A stretch of 64,000 bases of DNA from Bradyrhizobium sp. CCBAU 051011 (GTDB taxonomy: Bacteria > Pseudomonadota > Alphaproteobacteria > Rhizobiales > Xanthobacteraceae), in NCBI RefSeq assembly GCF_009930815.1, contig NZ_CP022222.1:6180501-6244500 (forward strand), written 5' to 3'. The number at the start of each line of letters is the position of its first letter. Position 1 is the first letter of the stretch. Positions 8,518 to 16,132 of this stretch are shown here, in pieces. The notes under the pieces were generated by a model. The model saw nothing but the letters and a program-made list of their open reading frames with translations, searched no databases and was not told the origin of the DNA. Made by a program: the position numbers and the translations under genes.

Positions 8518-9661
8518 CGGCGCGCTCCCTGATCCGCTCGGGCTGCTCTGCCGTCACGTCGATGCGTTTGCCCGCGCTGTTGAAGGCGCGCACAGCATCG
8601 GCAGCGAAGTTGAAGGAGAGGTGGCTTCCGATATCGGGCAGCCGCCTGACGTCGTTGACACGTGCGACCAGCCGCGCCTCGGTGCCATGCAGGCCGATAT
8701 GCACGAACGCTTCCGCGCCCATGTTCTCGACATGGACGACGGCGCCCGAGAACGGACCATTGCCGAGCTCGATCCGCTCCGAGCGGACGCCGATGCGGCA
8801 GTTCTCCGGCGGCTGAGAGCTGGCTAGCCGAAGGACGTGGCCAAAAACCTCGATCCGGCCGTCGTCGCGGATCCGGCCCGGCATCATGTTGATCTTCGGG
8901 CTGCCGACGAATTCAGCGACCCTGACGTCGCGAGGGTTGTCGTAGATCTCGGCGGGCCTGCCGACTTGCACCAGCTCGCCGCCGATCATCACGGCAAGGC
9001 GGCTCGACATCGTCATCGCCTCGGCCTGGTCGTGCGTCACGTAAATGAAGGTGCTTTTCAGGCTGCGATGCAGCTCCGCCAGCTCGGCGCGCATGTGGAC
9101 GCGCAATTTGGCGTCGAGGTTGGAAAGCGGCTCGTCGAACAGGAACGCCTCGGGTTGGCGCACCATGGCACGCCCGACAGCCACGCGCTGGCGTTGACCG
9201 CCGGACAATTGTGCGGGCTTGCGCTGCAAGAGGTGGGAGATTTCGAGTTGGGCCGCGACCTTTGCGATATCGGCGCGAATGCTCCGCTCTTCGCGGCGGC
9301 GGCTGGGCAGCAACGAACCGAGCAGCGGCAGGCGCTCGACGGTCGATAGGCGGCGCATGCGCAGCGGCACCGCCATGTTGTCGAAGGCGCTCAAATGCGG
9401 ATAGAGCGCATAGGACTGGAACACCATCGCGAGATTGCGCGCGCTCGGACGGATGCCGTCGACGATGCTGCCGTCGATGGTCACCTGGCCCGCGCTCTGC
9501 GGCTCAAGGCCGGCGATGATGCGCAGCAGGGTGGACTTGCCGCAGCCTGAGGGACCGACCAGCGAGAGGAATTCGCCGTTTTCGATGGTGAGATCGATAC
9601 CCCCCAGCACTTCGGTGGCATCGAAGGACTTCCGGATACCGTTGAGTTCAATCCGCGCCAT
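8510..9661 (-). CDS. Ugp-type ABC transporter ATPase (UgpC/MalK family)
   Basis: 383 residues and the first gene of the minus-strand operon. The nucleotide-binding domain carries Walker A GPSGCGKST, the Q-loop FQSYALYPH, signature LSGGQRQRVAVGRAM, Walker B FLFDEPLSNLDAKLR and the switch HDQAEAMT. A C-terminal TOBE/regulatory domain follows from about residue 245 (PKINMMPGRI). An insertion after the Q-loop (SLLPSRRREERS, about 110-125) is also present in the paralogue at 23834 and is absent from typical MalK proteins. It energises uptake of the organophosphate bound by the operon's substrate-binding protein. Confidence 0.93.
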   Translation of the reverse strand: MARIELNGIRKSFDATEVLGGIDLTIENGEFLSLVGPSGCGKSTLLRIIAGLEPQSAGQVTIDGSIVDGIRPSARNLAMVFQSYALYPHLSAFDNMAVPLRMRRLSTVERLPLLGSLLPSRRREERSIRADIAKVAAQLEISHLLQRKPAQLSGGQRQRVAVGRAMVRQPEAFLFDEPLSNLDAKLRVHMRAELAELHRSLKSTFIYVTHDQAEAMTMSSRLAVMIGGELVQVGRPAEIYDNPRDVRVAEFVGSPKINMMPGRIRDDGRIEVFGHVLRLASSQPPENCRIGVRSERIELGNGPFSGAVVHVENMGAEAFVHIGLHGTEARLVARVNDVRRLPDIGSHLSFNFAADAVRAFNSAGKRIDVTAEQPERIRERAVV

Positions 9662-9718
9662 TTCGCGTATCTGTCCCCGTGCGTCCCATTGCGTTGCGCA
9701 CAGGGTTAGGCGGACGGT

Positions 9719-9736
9719 CTGACAGTCACATAACGT
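9719..9736 (-). promoter_or_regulatory. Weak candidate Pho box upstream of the first ugp operon
   Basis: Read on the minus strand, ACGTTAT-GTGA-CTGTCAG resembles the Pho box layout CTGTCAY-N4-CTGTCAY. The downstream half matches 6 of 7 bases but the upstream half only 4 of 7 (10 of 14 overall). It lies 58 bp before the ATPase start at 9661 and in the region shared with the divergent LysR gene. Location and operon function make PhoB control plausible, but the match is poor by itself. Confidence 0.25.
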
Positions 9737-9816
9737 TCAAAGGCCAATCTTATGCTGGACCCAAGAAGTCCTTTTGGCCGTGTTTGAAACGTCGGGACGT
9801 CGGCCGCAACCTGGGA

Positions 9817-10752
9817 ATGTGCGCTGTGGCGTTGACTTGGTCCCGCGTGCGCGCGGTCAATGCGGTATTCGAGACCGGCACATTTGCTGCTGCAGCACGC
9901 CGGCTAGGGGTTTCGCAGCCGGCGGTGGCCCAGCTCGTGCGCGAGCTGGAGGCCGAATACGGTGTGGCGCTGTTCGACCGACACGGACACACGCTGATCG
10001 CGACGACGCTTTGTCGCAGGCTCTATGCTGCGACCAACAAGGTACAATCGATCGAAGCCGAAGCGCTCGCGATCCTGCAGCAGCGTGACGAATTGTCGGG
10101 CGGCGAGTTGCGCATCGGGCTCGGCAACGCCATGCCCGGCATGTTGCTGATCGCGACCTTTCGAAAGCTGTTCCCGAAGGTCCAGATCAGCATCGAGATC
10201 GGCAGTTGGTCGACCATTGTCGCCGCGGTGGTGGACCAGCGGGTCGATGTTGCCGTGCTGCCCGAAGTCCCCGACGACAGCCGTTTTCGCCGCGAAGCCT
10301 GCATCCAGCAGCGCGTGGTGGCGATGTGCCATCCGGGCTACGCGCTGGCCAGCCAGGCCCCGGTTGCGATCATGAACCTGATGGAACATCCGCTGGTGTT
10401 TCGCTCCCGCGACTCCTCGGCACAGCGCACGGTGGATAAAGCTTTCCGGCTGGCGGGGCTGCGCCCGACGCCTGCGATCGTCGTCAATACGCGGGAAGGC
10501 ATGCTGGAGGCGGTAGCGAACAAGCTCGGCATAGGCTTCGGCTGGGAGCATGGCTCGAGCCGCGTTGACCGTATCGCGAAGGTCTTGATTGCCGAGATGG
10601 AAGCGGAGTCGCCGGAATACATCTTTTCCCTCGCGGGTAAACGAGGGCGGCTGGTGGAGCTGTTCTTCCACGCGCACCGCATGTCGGCCTATGGGGACGC
10701 CATAGGCTTTCCCGCGCCGGCTGTGGACGGGTTACGTCTCAGCCCTTCATGA
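9817..10752 (+). CDS. LysR-family transcriptional regulator
   Basis: 311 residues with start ATG 9817; the open frame continues upstream but the extension has no LysR character and only this start gives the family's usual length. The winged helix-turn-helix occupies about residues 8-65 (FAAAARRLGVSQPAVAQLVRELE), followed by a LysR substrate-binding domain with GELRIGLGNAMPG. It is divergent from the ugp/gpdQ operon (155 bp between starts), the usual arrangement for a LysR protein that controls its neighbour. The effector is unknown. An alternative is that it acts on distant genes. Confidence 0.85.
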   Translation: MCAVALTWSRVRAVNAVFETGTFAAAARRLGVSQPAVAQLVRELEAEYGVALFDRHGHTLIATTLCRRLYAATNKVQSIEAEALAILQQRDELSGGELRIGLGNAMPGMLLIATFRKLFPKVQISIEIGSWSTIVAAVVDQRVDVAVLPEVPDDSRFRREACIQQRVVAMCHPGYALASQAPVAIMNLMEHPLVFRSRDSSAQRTVDKAFRLAGLRPTPAIVVNTREGMLEAVANKLGIGFGWEHGSSRVDRIAKVLIAEMEAESPEYIFSLAGKRGRLVELFFHAHRMSAYGDAIGFPAPAVDGLRLSPS

Positions 10753-10874
10753 GTGTAAGGCCTACGCCGCAGCTTCGTAGAATTGCACTGGGATCGGAGA
10801 AGGACATAGCGAGCACTCCGGCAACTCACGCCGCGGAACGGAAATGTCCGCGCGATTCCGGTACCTGCGGGCTC

Positions 10875-11351
10875 CTATTCCGCGCCAGTTGTCTTCAGAA
10901 GCTGCGCGACTTCCATCAATTTTCGACGTAGGCGCTCATCGGCAATGCCGAAGTAGAGTTCGAGAAGCTGACGCGACTCTCGCTTCGTAACGAGTTCACT
11001 CCAATCCTGCGCTTCGGCGGTTTGCTTCGATTCGGCGGACGGTCGTTTCTTGCTTTCCAACTCGTCGAAGAACCATGTGATCGGGACGGCAAGTTGCGCG
11101 GCAATGCCGTAGAGTCTTGACGCGCTGATACGGGTTTCCCCGGCTTCATACTTTTGGATGAGCTGCGACGTCAGACCAAGACGCCTAGCCAGTTCGTCCT
11201 GACTCAAGCCGAGGAGGTTGCGCCGAAGACGTAGCCGCTTCCCCACGTGCTCGTCGACATGGGTCGGCTTTTTCGACGAGACCCCCATTTTGGCGCCGCG
11301 TCTGTTCGGCATGCGGGATTTCGATTTCTTCTCGGAAGATTCAGAAGGCAT
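10875..11351 (-). CDS. XRE-family helix-turn-helix regulator (PraR-like)
   Basis: About 158 residues if translation starts at ATG 11351; ATG 11288 is possible because the first 21 residues are basic and unstructured, and neither start has a strong ribosome site. The HTH_3 domain (HVGKRLRLRRNLLGLSQDEL then TSQLIQKYEAGETRISASRL) closely resembles the short rhizobial regulators of the PraR/PhrR type. The C-terminal third (ITWFFDELE, then RLRRKLMEVAQLLKT) also fits that family. It is divergent from the hypothetical gene at 11516, and its upstream region carries three copies of a TCAACT motif which may be its operator. Confidence 0.8.
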   Translation of the reverse strand: MPSESSEKKSKSRMPNRRGAKMGVSSKKPTHVDEHVGKRLRLRRNLLGLSQDELARRLGLTSQLIQKYEAGETRISASRLYGIAAQLAVPITWFFDELESKKRPSAESKQTAEAQDWSELVTKRESRQLLELYFGIADERLRRKLMEVAQLLKTTGAE

Positions 11352-11384
11352 CAAGCACCGCGGTTGAATTCTCGCTCGGTACAA

Positions 11385-11443
11385 TCAACTGGAATGGTGG
11401 AAATGGCATATCAACTCCTGGGCGGTATTATCAACTAGAATTA
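11385..11443 (+). promoter_or_regulatory. Cluster of TCAACT-type motifs between the XRE gene and gene 11516
   Basis: Three direct copies begin at 11385 (TCAACTGGAAT), 11411 (TCAACTCC) and 11431 (TCAACTAGAATTA), with start-to-start spacing of 26 and 20 bp; an inverted TCAAC (GTTGA) is at 11364-11368. The segment is AT-rich compared with its surroundings. The same motif recurs at 13815, 13841 and 13881 in front of the phosphonate operon. Short direct repeats near an XRE gene suggest an operator cluster; the assignment is inference. Confidence 0.5.
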
Positions 11444-11515
11444 TGTCATGCGGGTTACAAATGCACGGATTATTAGGCCTCAACCACACGATGTGAGAAT
11501 GGCGGGACGAAATCC

Positions 11516-12298
11516 ATGCAAGAGCCTCTTCCGAAATCGGGACGCCTACCCACTCAACTCAAGATCAAACACGGGCCGGTGGGCCTGCTCGGGAGGTTCT
11601 TCCTCTGGGCCGACACCGCTGCAAGGGATCTGGGAGTGACGCTGTCCTTTGCCAGCCTGCAGGATCTCATCGAAGCCAATAAAGCCAACTCCGATAGCTG
11701 GCGCCCGCTTGTGCCGGTGTTTGACGAGGCTTTGGGCGGCGTTACGCCGGAGACAGCCTTTGTCCTGATCGGGCGGAACAAGCATGGGGAGGTCGTCACA
11801 ACCCAAGCGGCGCGCATCTATGATTGGCCGGGAACGTCTCTCAAGGACGAGGCCGCTTCGCTGCGAATGTTCTTTGCCGATCCCGATGCCGCATTCGCGC
11901 GTGGAGATCGCTGTAAGATCACCACGCCGATTGCCGAGAAAATCAGCGGGCGCGTCGTCTTTTCCGGTGCCGTCTGGTATCGGCGTGATTTCAGAGGCAA
12001 GGACCTTGCAACCATCCAGTCGCGCATTGCGCGGGCATATGCCTTCACACGCTGGAATAGCGATTTCACGATCGGCATGATGGCCGATGCCGTCATCGCC
12101 GGCGGCCTGGCAGAGCGTGCCGGATACACGAAGATCGAGCATAGCTGCATTGAACTTGTGGCGTCGCCGCTTGGCGCGATGCGTTGCGGGCTGGGCTGGA
12201 TGCAGTCTGACGAACTCCTTGCCGATCTCGCCGCAATCATGGACCGGGTGAATGCTCCTGCCATTGGGCCCCGCATTGCCGAGGACGCAAATCACTGA
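11516..12298 (+). CDS. Hypothetical protein, weak GNAT-like features
   Basis: 260 residues, no signal peptide or membrane segment. I do not recognise the family with certainty. The second half contains YRRDFRGKDLATIQSRIARA, reminiscent of the acyl-CoA-binding RGxG loop and helix of N-acetyltransferases, followed by a helix and ERAGYTKIEHS, which also fits the end of a GNAT fold. The stop codon overlaps the start of the SnoaL-like gene (TGATG), so the two are translationally coupled. It is preceded by the TCAACT motif cluster and may be controlled by the divergent XRE regulator. Confidence 0.6.
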   Translation: MQEPLPKSGRLPTQLKIKHGPVGLLGRFFLWADTAARDLGVTLSFASLQDLIEANKANSDSWRPLVPVFDEALGGVTPETAFVLIGRNKHGEVVTTQAARIYDWPGTSLKDEAASLRMFFADPDAAFARGDRCKITTPIAEKISGRVVFSGAVWYRRDFRGKDLATIQSRIARAYAFTRWNSDFTIGMMADAVIAGGLAERAGYTKIEHSCIELVASPLGAMRCGLGWMQSDELLADLAAIMDRVNAPAIGPRIAEDANH

Positions 12299-12693
12299 TG
12301 TCGCAAGGCGTGGCGGTATTAAATAATCAAACCTTTCGTCCCGAGGATTCAGAAGGGCTTGTCAAAGCGCTGTTCGGTTGCATCGACGGCAGGGACTGGG
12401 CAGGGCTTTCCGAATTTCTCCACGACGAGGCGATCTACGAACGACCGGGTTATGAACCGTTCGTCGGAAAGCCGGCTATCCTGGACTTTTACCTGACGAA
12501 ACGGATTATTTCGCTCGGCCAGCATCGCGTCGAGAGGGTGCTGAGCGACGGCGCAAACATTGCGTGCTGGGGCAGCTTTTCCGGCGTTGCCAAGAATGGG
12601 CGCAATCTCAGCATGCGATTTGCGGATGTCTACCGCATCAGGGAAGGGCGGATTGATCTACGCCGGACATTCTTCGACAGCCCGGCGATCTAG
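12298..12693 (+). CDS. SnoaL-like / NTF2-fold protein
   Basis: 131 residues with the length and pattern of the nuclear-transport-factor-2 superfamily: an N-terminal helix pair (LVKALFGCIDGRDWAGLSEF), YERPG.EPFVGKPAILDFY, and a final strand-rich half ending DVYRIREGRIDLRRTFFD. Members are small cone-shaped proteins that act as isomerases, cyclases or subunits, often in secondary metabolism; the specific activity cannot be stated. It is translationally coupled to the gene before it. Its last 36 bp overlap the 3' end of the convergent gene at 12658. Confidence 0.75.
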   Translation: MSQGVAVLNNQTFRPEDSEGLVKALFGCIDGRDWAGLSEFLHDEAIYERPGYEPFVGKPAILDFYLTKRIISLGQHRVERVLSDGANIACWGSFSGVAKNGRNLSMRFADVYRIREGRIDLRRTFFDSPAI

Positions 12694-13539
12694 GGCGGAT
12701 TGTTGCTTCCAGAAGTCAACGGCCGATGCGCCGAGAAGGCATGTTCCCCCGTTTCCCTTGCACGTGAACGGCAAGATGAGACGCTGATAATGGCAGTGAA
12801 TGCTGTCGTTCCTGTCTGGCCGTCTGATCGTGGCGTTCACCTCGTCCAGGCGCGGCACCAGCGTCTCCTGGACACGGCGGTAAATGCCTTGCACCCACTG
12901 GCCGTAATTGTAATCCGGTTGTTCTTCCATAGGCAGGCCTCGCGCATTCTTCCGCCAGGTCTCGCCAAAGATCTCAAAGCCAGGTCCGACCTCGGTAATG
13001 GTCAGGCGGCCATCCACGGGCTCGACGAGTATGAAGCGCCCACGAAGCGAATCGGGCAACACGTCGGCCAACTTCGCTGAATCGTAAACCTGCTTGGAAT
13101 CAATCCAATGCGCGAAAAGTGATGCAAGTGCTTTGTCCGCGCTGGCAAGCATTTCGAGCGGCAGCTCTCTGCCCGCGAACGCGCGAGAAGTTTTCGGATG
13201 GCTCGCAGCAGTTTGCTCGGCAAAGTAGGCGATCGTCTGCGCGAAACTCGGGACCAGCTTCTCGACGAACTGACCCGGGTGGGAAATGATGGTGCGCTCG
13301 ACCCCCATATCAGCGAGGCAGTATAGAGCTGCGGCGATGCTCGTCTGGGACACCGTTTCGGGCTGAAATCGGATGCGCGCCGCATTGGGAGCGATTTTCG
13401 TGACCGCCACATATCCCAGATTTTCGACGAGGTAGGTCAGAAAATCGAAATCAGGAAGTGAGCAGTGCAGGGAACTTCGCAAGGCCGAGGATCGTGCGTC
13501 CCATGTGCGGCCGTGGTCATCCAGAACGATAGTTTGCAT
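12658..13539 (-). CDS. Hypothetical protein with a PAS-like C-terminal region
   Basis: 293 residues from ATG 13539, which follows GAGGG; a TTG 18 bp upstream is less likely. The N-terminal 120 residues are of unknown type. The region from about 165 to the end (RFILVEPVDG, GPGFEIFGETW, then YQRLILPF) has the layout of the PAS_5-type domain found in many alphaproteobacterial proteins of unknown function. There is no kinase or output domain, so a signalling role is only a possibility. The gene runs away from the motif cluster at 13815-13886 and could share it with the phosphonate operon. Confidence 0.6.
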   Translation of the reverse strand: MQTIVLDDHGRTWDARSSALRSSLHCSLPDFDFLTYLVENLGYVAVTKIAPNAARIRFQPETVSQTSIAAALYCLADMGVERTIISHPGQFVEKLVPSFAQTIAYFAEQTAASHPKTSRAFAGRELPLEMLASADKALASLFAHWIDSKQVYDSAKLADVLPDSLRGRFILVEPVDGRLTITEVGPGFEIFGETWRKNARGLPMEEQPDYNYGQWVQGIYRRVQETLVPRLDEVNATIRRPDRNDSIHCHYQRLILPFTCKGNGGTCLLGASAVDFWKQQSALDRRAVEECPA

Positions 13540-13814
13540 GCGACCCTCACCCGTCAACCCGGAGCAAAGTCGTCCATTGAGCGCTTATTATTTGGCGAAG
13601 TTGCGTCATCTTAACCGCACTCGCTACGCTAGACATCAAAATTCGATGGATGATTGGCTTCACGCTTTGGTGACGGCGTTCTTCTGCGTCCGCTTGCCGC
13701 AGTCGTTGTCCCAAATCTGGATGCGCGTAGTCAGGGAGCGAATCCCTTCCCGGTTGCAGTGATTTGAGTGCGCGCACAAAACGGCGGCGTCTGCTCCGGC
13801 AACAGTTACGCATA

Positions 13815-13886
13815 TCAACTACAATTAGATTTTTTTCACGACAACTAGAATTAGATATTGACGACGAGATGAAATGAGTGACAACT
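13815..13886 (+). promoter_or_regulatory. Second cluster of ACAACT/TCAACT motifs upstream of the phosphonate operon
   Basis: This 381-bp intergenic stretch (13540-13920) has no gene. It holds TCAACTACAATTAGAT at 13815, ACAACTAGAATTAGAT at 13841 (26 bp apart, the same spacing as the first pair near 11385) and ACAACTATTGG at 13881. The two longer copies contain CTAnnnnTAG symmetry or a close variant. Position, 35 to 106 bp before the PEP mutase start, suits an operator-promoter region. This links the XRE gene and the phosphonate operon as one possible regulon; no experimental support is known to me. Confidence 0.5.
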
Positions 13887-13920
13887 ATTGGTGGTCAATG
13901 GGACGCTCAAGGAGTTCGGC

Positions 13921-14871
13921 ATGCAACCGCAAAAACAGTCCATCGTCGCGAACGGCCATCATCACCACGCCACGTCGCAAGCGGCGCACAAGCTTCGCAA
14001 CCAGATCAGCTGCAATCACGAGCTCTCATTCCTGATGGAGGCCCACGACGGTCTGTCGGGCGCCATCGCCGAGCGCGCAGGCTTCAAGGGACTCTGGGCA
14101 TCCGGCCTTTCAATTTCGTGCTCGCTCGGCTACCGCGACGCCAACGAAGCTTCCTGGACCCAGCTCGTTGATGTCGTCGAGCGCATGGTGGACTCGACCG
14201 ACCTTCCGGTGCTTGTCGACGGCGATAGCGGCTTTGGCAATTTCAACAATGCGCGCCTTCTGGCACGCAAGCTACAGCAGCGCGGCGCCGCCGGGGTTGC
14301 GCTGGAGGACAAGGGCTTTCCCAAGATGAATTCGTTCGTCGGCGATCGGCATCCGCTTGCCGATACCGGCGAATTCTCGGGCCGGCTGCGCGCCGTGAAA
14401 GATACGGTAGGCGACGACCTGGTCCTCGTCGCCCGGATCGAGGCGCTGATTGCTGGCCACGGGATGGACGAGGCGCTTACGCGCGCCCATGCCTATGCAG
14501 AGGCCGGAGCTGACGCCATCCTCATTCATTCGCGCAAGAGCGTGGCGGACGAGGTCCTCGCCTTCACCGGCGCCTGGCAGAACCGGCTTCCCGTCGTGAT
14601 CGTCCCCACCAAATACTATCGGACGCCCGTCTCCGCCTATCGCGAAGCCGGCATCTCCACGGTGATCTGGGCCAACCACTCGATGCGGGCGGCGATCGCC
14701 GGGATGAGAGACATTTGCGGCCGCATTATCGCCGAGGAAAGCATCGCCGGCATCGAAGGCGAGGTCGCCACGCTCGACGAGGTCTTTGGTCTGTTGCGCT
14801 ACGGCGAACTCGCTACTGCCGAGGAGCGCTACTTGCCGACGTACAACGGAAATGGTCACGCGAAAGCGTGA
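13921..14871 (+). CDS. pepM: Phosphoenolpyruvate mutase (PEP phosphonomutase)
   Basis: 316 residues. Start ATG 13921 follows AAGGAG at 6 nt; an upstream TTG (13888) is rejected. It catalyses PEP to phosphonopyruvate, the entry step to nearly all natural C-P compounds. The diagnostic mutase motif EDKxxxxxNS is present as EDKGFPKMNS (129-138), which separates true mutases from isocitrate lyases and oxaloacetate hydrolases of the same superfamily. The metal-binding DGDSGFGN (100-107) and the early active-site segment around FKGLWASGLSIS (55-66) also fit. A short basic, His-rich N-terminal extension (HHHH at 13-16) is unusual. It is the first gene of the operon, with the decarboxylase that pulls the unfavourable reaction two genes later. 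Confidence 0.95.
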   Translation: MQPQKQSIVANGHHHHATSQAAHKLRNQISCNHELSFLMEAHDGLSGAIAERAGFKGLWASGLSISCSLGYRDANEASWTQLVDVVERMVDSTDLPVLVDGDSGFGNFNNARLLARKLQQRGAAGVALEDKGFPKMNSFVGDRHPLADTGEFSGRLRAVKDTVGDDLVLVARIEALIAGHGMDEALTRAHAYAEAGADAILIHSRKSVADEVLAFTGAWQNRLPVVIVPTKYYRTPVSAYREAGISTVIWANHSMRAAIAGMRDICGRIIAEESIAGIEGEVATLDEVFGLLRYGELATAEERYLPTYNGNGHAKA

Positions 14872-14927
14872 TTCTCCGGTCCCTCTATCCCACAGCGTAG
14901 AGCCCTTCGAACGCGGAGATTCGTACC

Positions 14928-16004
14928 ATGCTTCAATCAACACTGGCGGCCTCAATACCAAGCCAGCTTCCTGCACCTGACATCGCCCAGGTGATCCAAT
15001 GGCGCGATAGTTCCTATGCGGCCGACCTTTATATCGCGGCGGTCTCGTGGCTCGATCTCTTCACCTATCTCGACGAGACACCGGCGACCGAAGCGGAGAT
15101 GCGCGGCCATTTTAAGATCAAGGAACGGCCGACGCGAACCATGATCAGGCTGTTTGAGTCCTGGGGACTGCTCGACAACGTCGACGGCAAGCTTCTCGCT
15201 TCAGCATCTGCGCGGCGCTACTTGAGCCGCAACTCGAGCGAGAACATTTCCTCCTACATCGCCGTCATGAAGTACAAATCGTCTGTCCGGGAGATTTACG
15301 ACGTATTACGCCTGGACACACCTGATACGTGGTATGTCGAGCGTGGTGACGCGACCAACTTCGACGAGCTGATGCAAACCGACGATTTCGCCGATCTGAA
15401 TACGCGCGGAATGGAGGAGCGCGGGCGGATTTTTGCTCCCGACCTCGTGCGCCTGCTCGATTGTACGCACGACACGGCTGTCCTGGATGTGGCAGGTGGA
15501 TCCGGAGTCTATTCCGCGCACCTGCTCAACCGGTATCCCAATCTGTCGGCGATGATATTTGAACGTCCTCCGGTCGACCAGCTCGCCACGCAATGTCTTG
15601 CCGAGCGTAAGCTGACGGCACCGAGAGCGCGCGTGATCGCCGGAGACATGTTTGTCGATCCGTTTCCGCAGACCACTTCGCTCCATCTCTATTCGCATGT
15701 CCTCCACAATTGGGGACCGGAGAAAGTGCGGCTGTTGCTGGACAAGTCGTACCGAAGCTTGCTGCCTGGCGGCCGGGTAGCCGTCTTCAGTTGTCACCCG
15801 GACGACCGGGGCGGGCGTCCCGCGCCGGTGGAGGAGGCCGAATATTCGGTCCTGCTGACCACCAGCTACGAGGGCTGCTGTTACAGTTTCGAGGACATGC
15901 GTTCCCTCATGGAAGGTGCAGGCTTTCAGCACGTCGACTATCGCAAGTCGATTTGCAACCGAAGTCTGATCACGGCGCGAAAGATCGCCGGCAGCTCCAA
16001 CTGA
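14928..16004 (+). CDS. SAM-dependent O-methyltransferase (acetylserotonin/hydroxyneurosporene O-methyltransferase type)
   Basis: 358 residues in two domains: a winged-helix dimerisation domain (about 20-110, with ERPTRTMIRLFESWGLL) and a Rossmann methyltransferase domain with SAM motif I LDVAGGSG (186-193), GDMF (239-242) and HVLHNW (257-262), the typical catalytic-base region. The family O-methylates small hydroxylated or acidic metabolites in the cytoplasm. It sits between the PEP mutase and phosphonopyruvate decarboxylase genes, 56 bp after the former, so a phosphonate intermediate or product is the likely acceptor. Methylation of a carboxylate or a phosphonate oxygen are both possible; sequence alone does not decide. 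Confidence 0.85.
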   Translation: MLQSTLAASIPSQLPAPDIAQVIQWRDSSYAADLYIAAVSWLDLFTYLDETPATEAEMRGHFKIKERPTRTMIRLFESWGLLDNVDGKLLASASARRYLSRNSSENISSYIAVMKYKSSVREIYDVLRLDTPDTWYVERGDATNFDELMQTDDFADLNTRGMEERGRIFAPDLVRLLDCTHDTAVLDVAGGSGVYSAHLLNRYPNLSAMIFERPPVDQLATQCLAERKLTAPRARVIAGDMFVDPFPQTTSLHLYSHVLHNWGPEKVRLLLDKSYRSLLPGGRVAVFSCHPDDRGGRPAPVEEAEYSVLLTTSYEGCCYSFEDMRSLMEGAGFQHVDYRKSICNRSLITARKIAGSSN

Positions 16005-16132
16005 ACAAGAGCTCTATCCGGACAAAATCCGAAGGGCTTCGCCTGATCCTGCTGCCGTCGATGCTGACGGCAGCCACCGCTGCGCGCTGTCCGGCGCGAG
16101 GAAAAATATCGCCTGTGGGAAGGGAATCCAAA

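Noticed and set aside
13888..13920. TTG at 13888 as the PEP mutase start
   Set aside because: It lies within the motif cluster and lacks a ribosome site, whereas ATG 13921 has AAGGAG at ideal spacing.
15710..16132. Long N-terminal extension of phosphonopyruvate decarboxylase
   Set aside because: It overlaps the end of the methyltransferase gene in another frame, is Arg/Pro-rich and lies before the ribosome site AAGGGA that serves ATG 16133.
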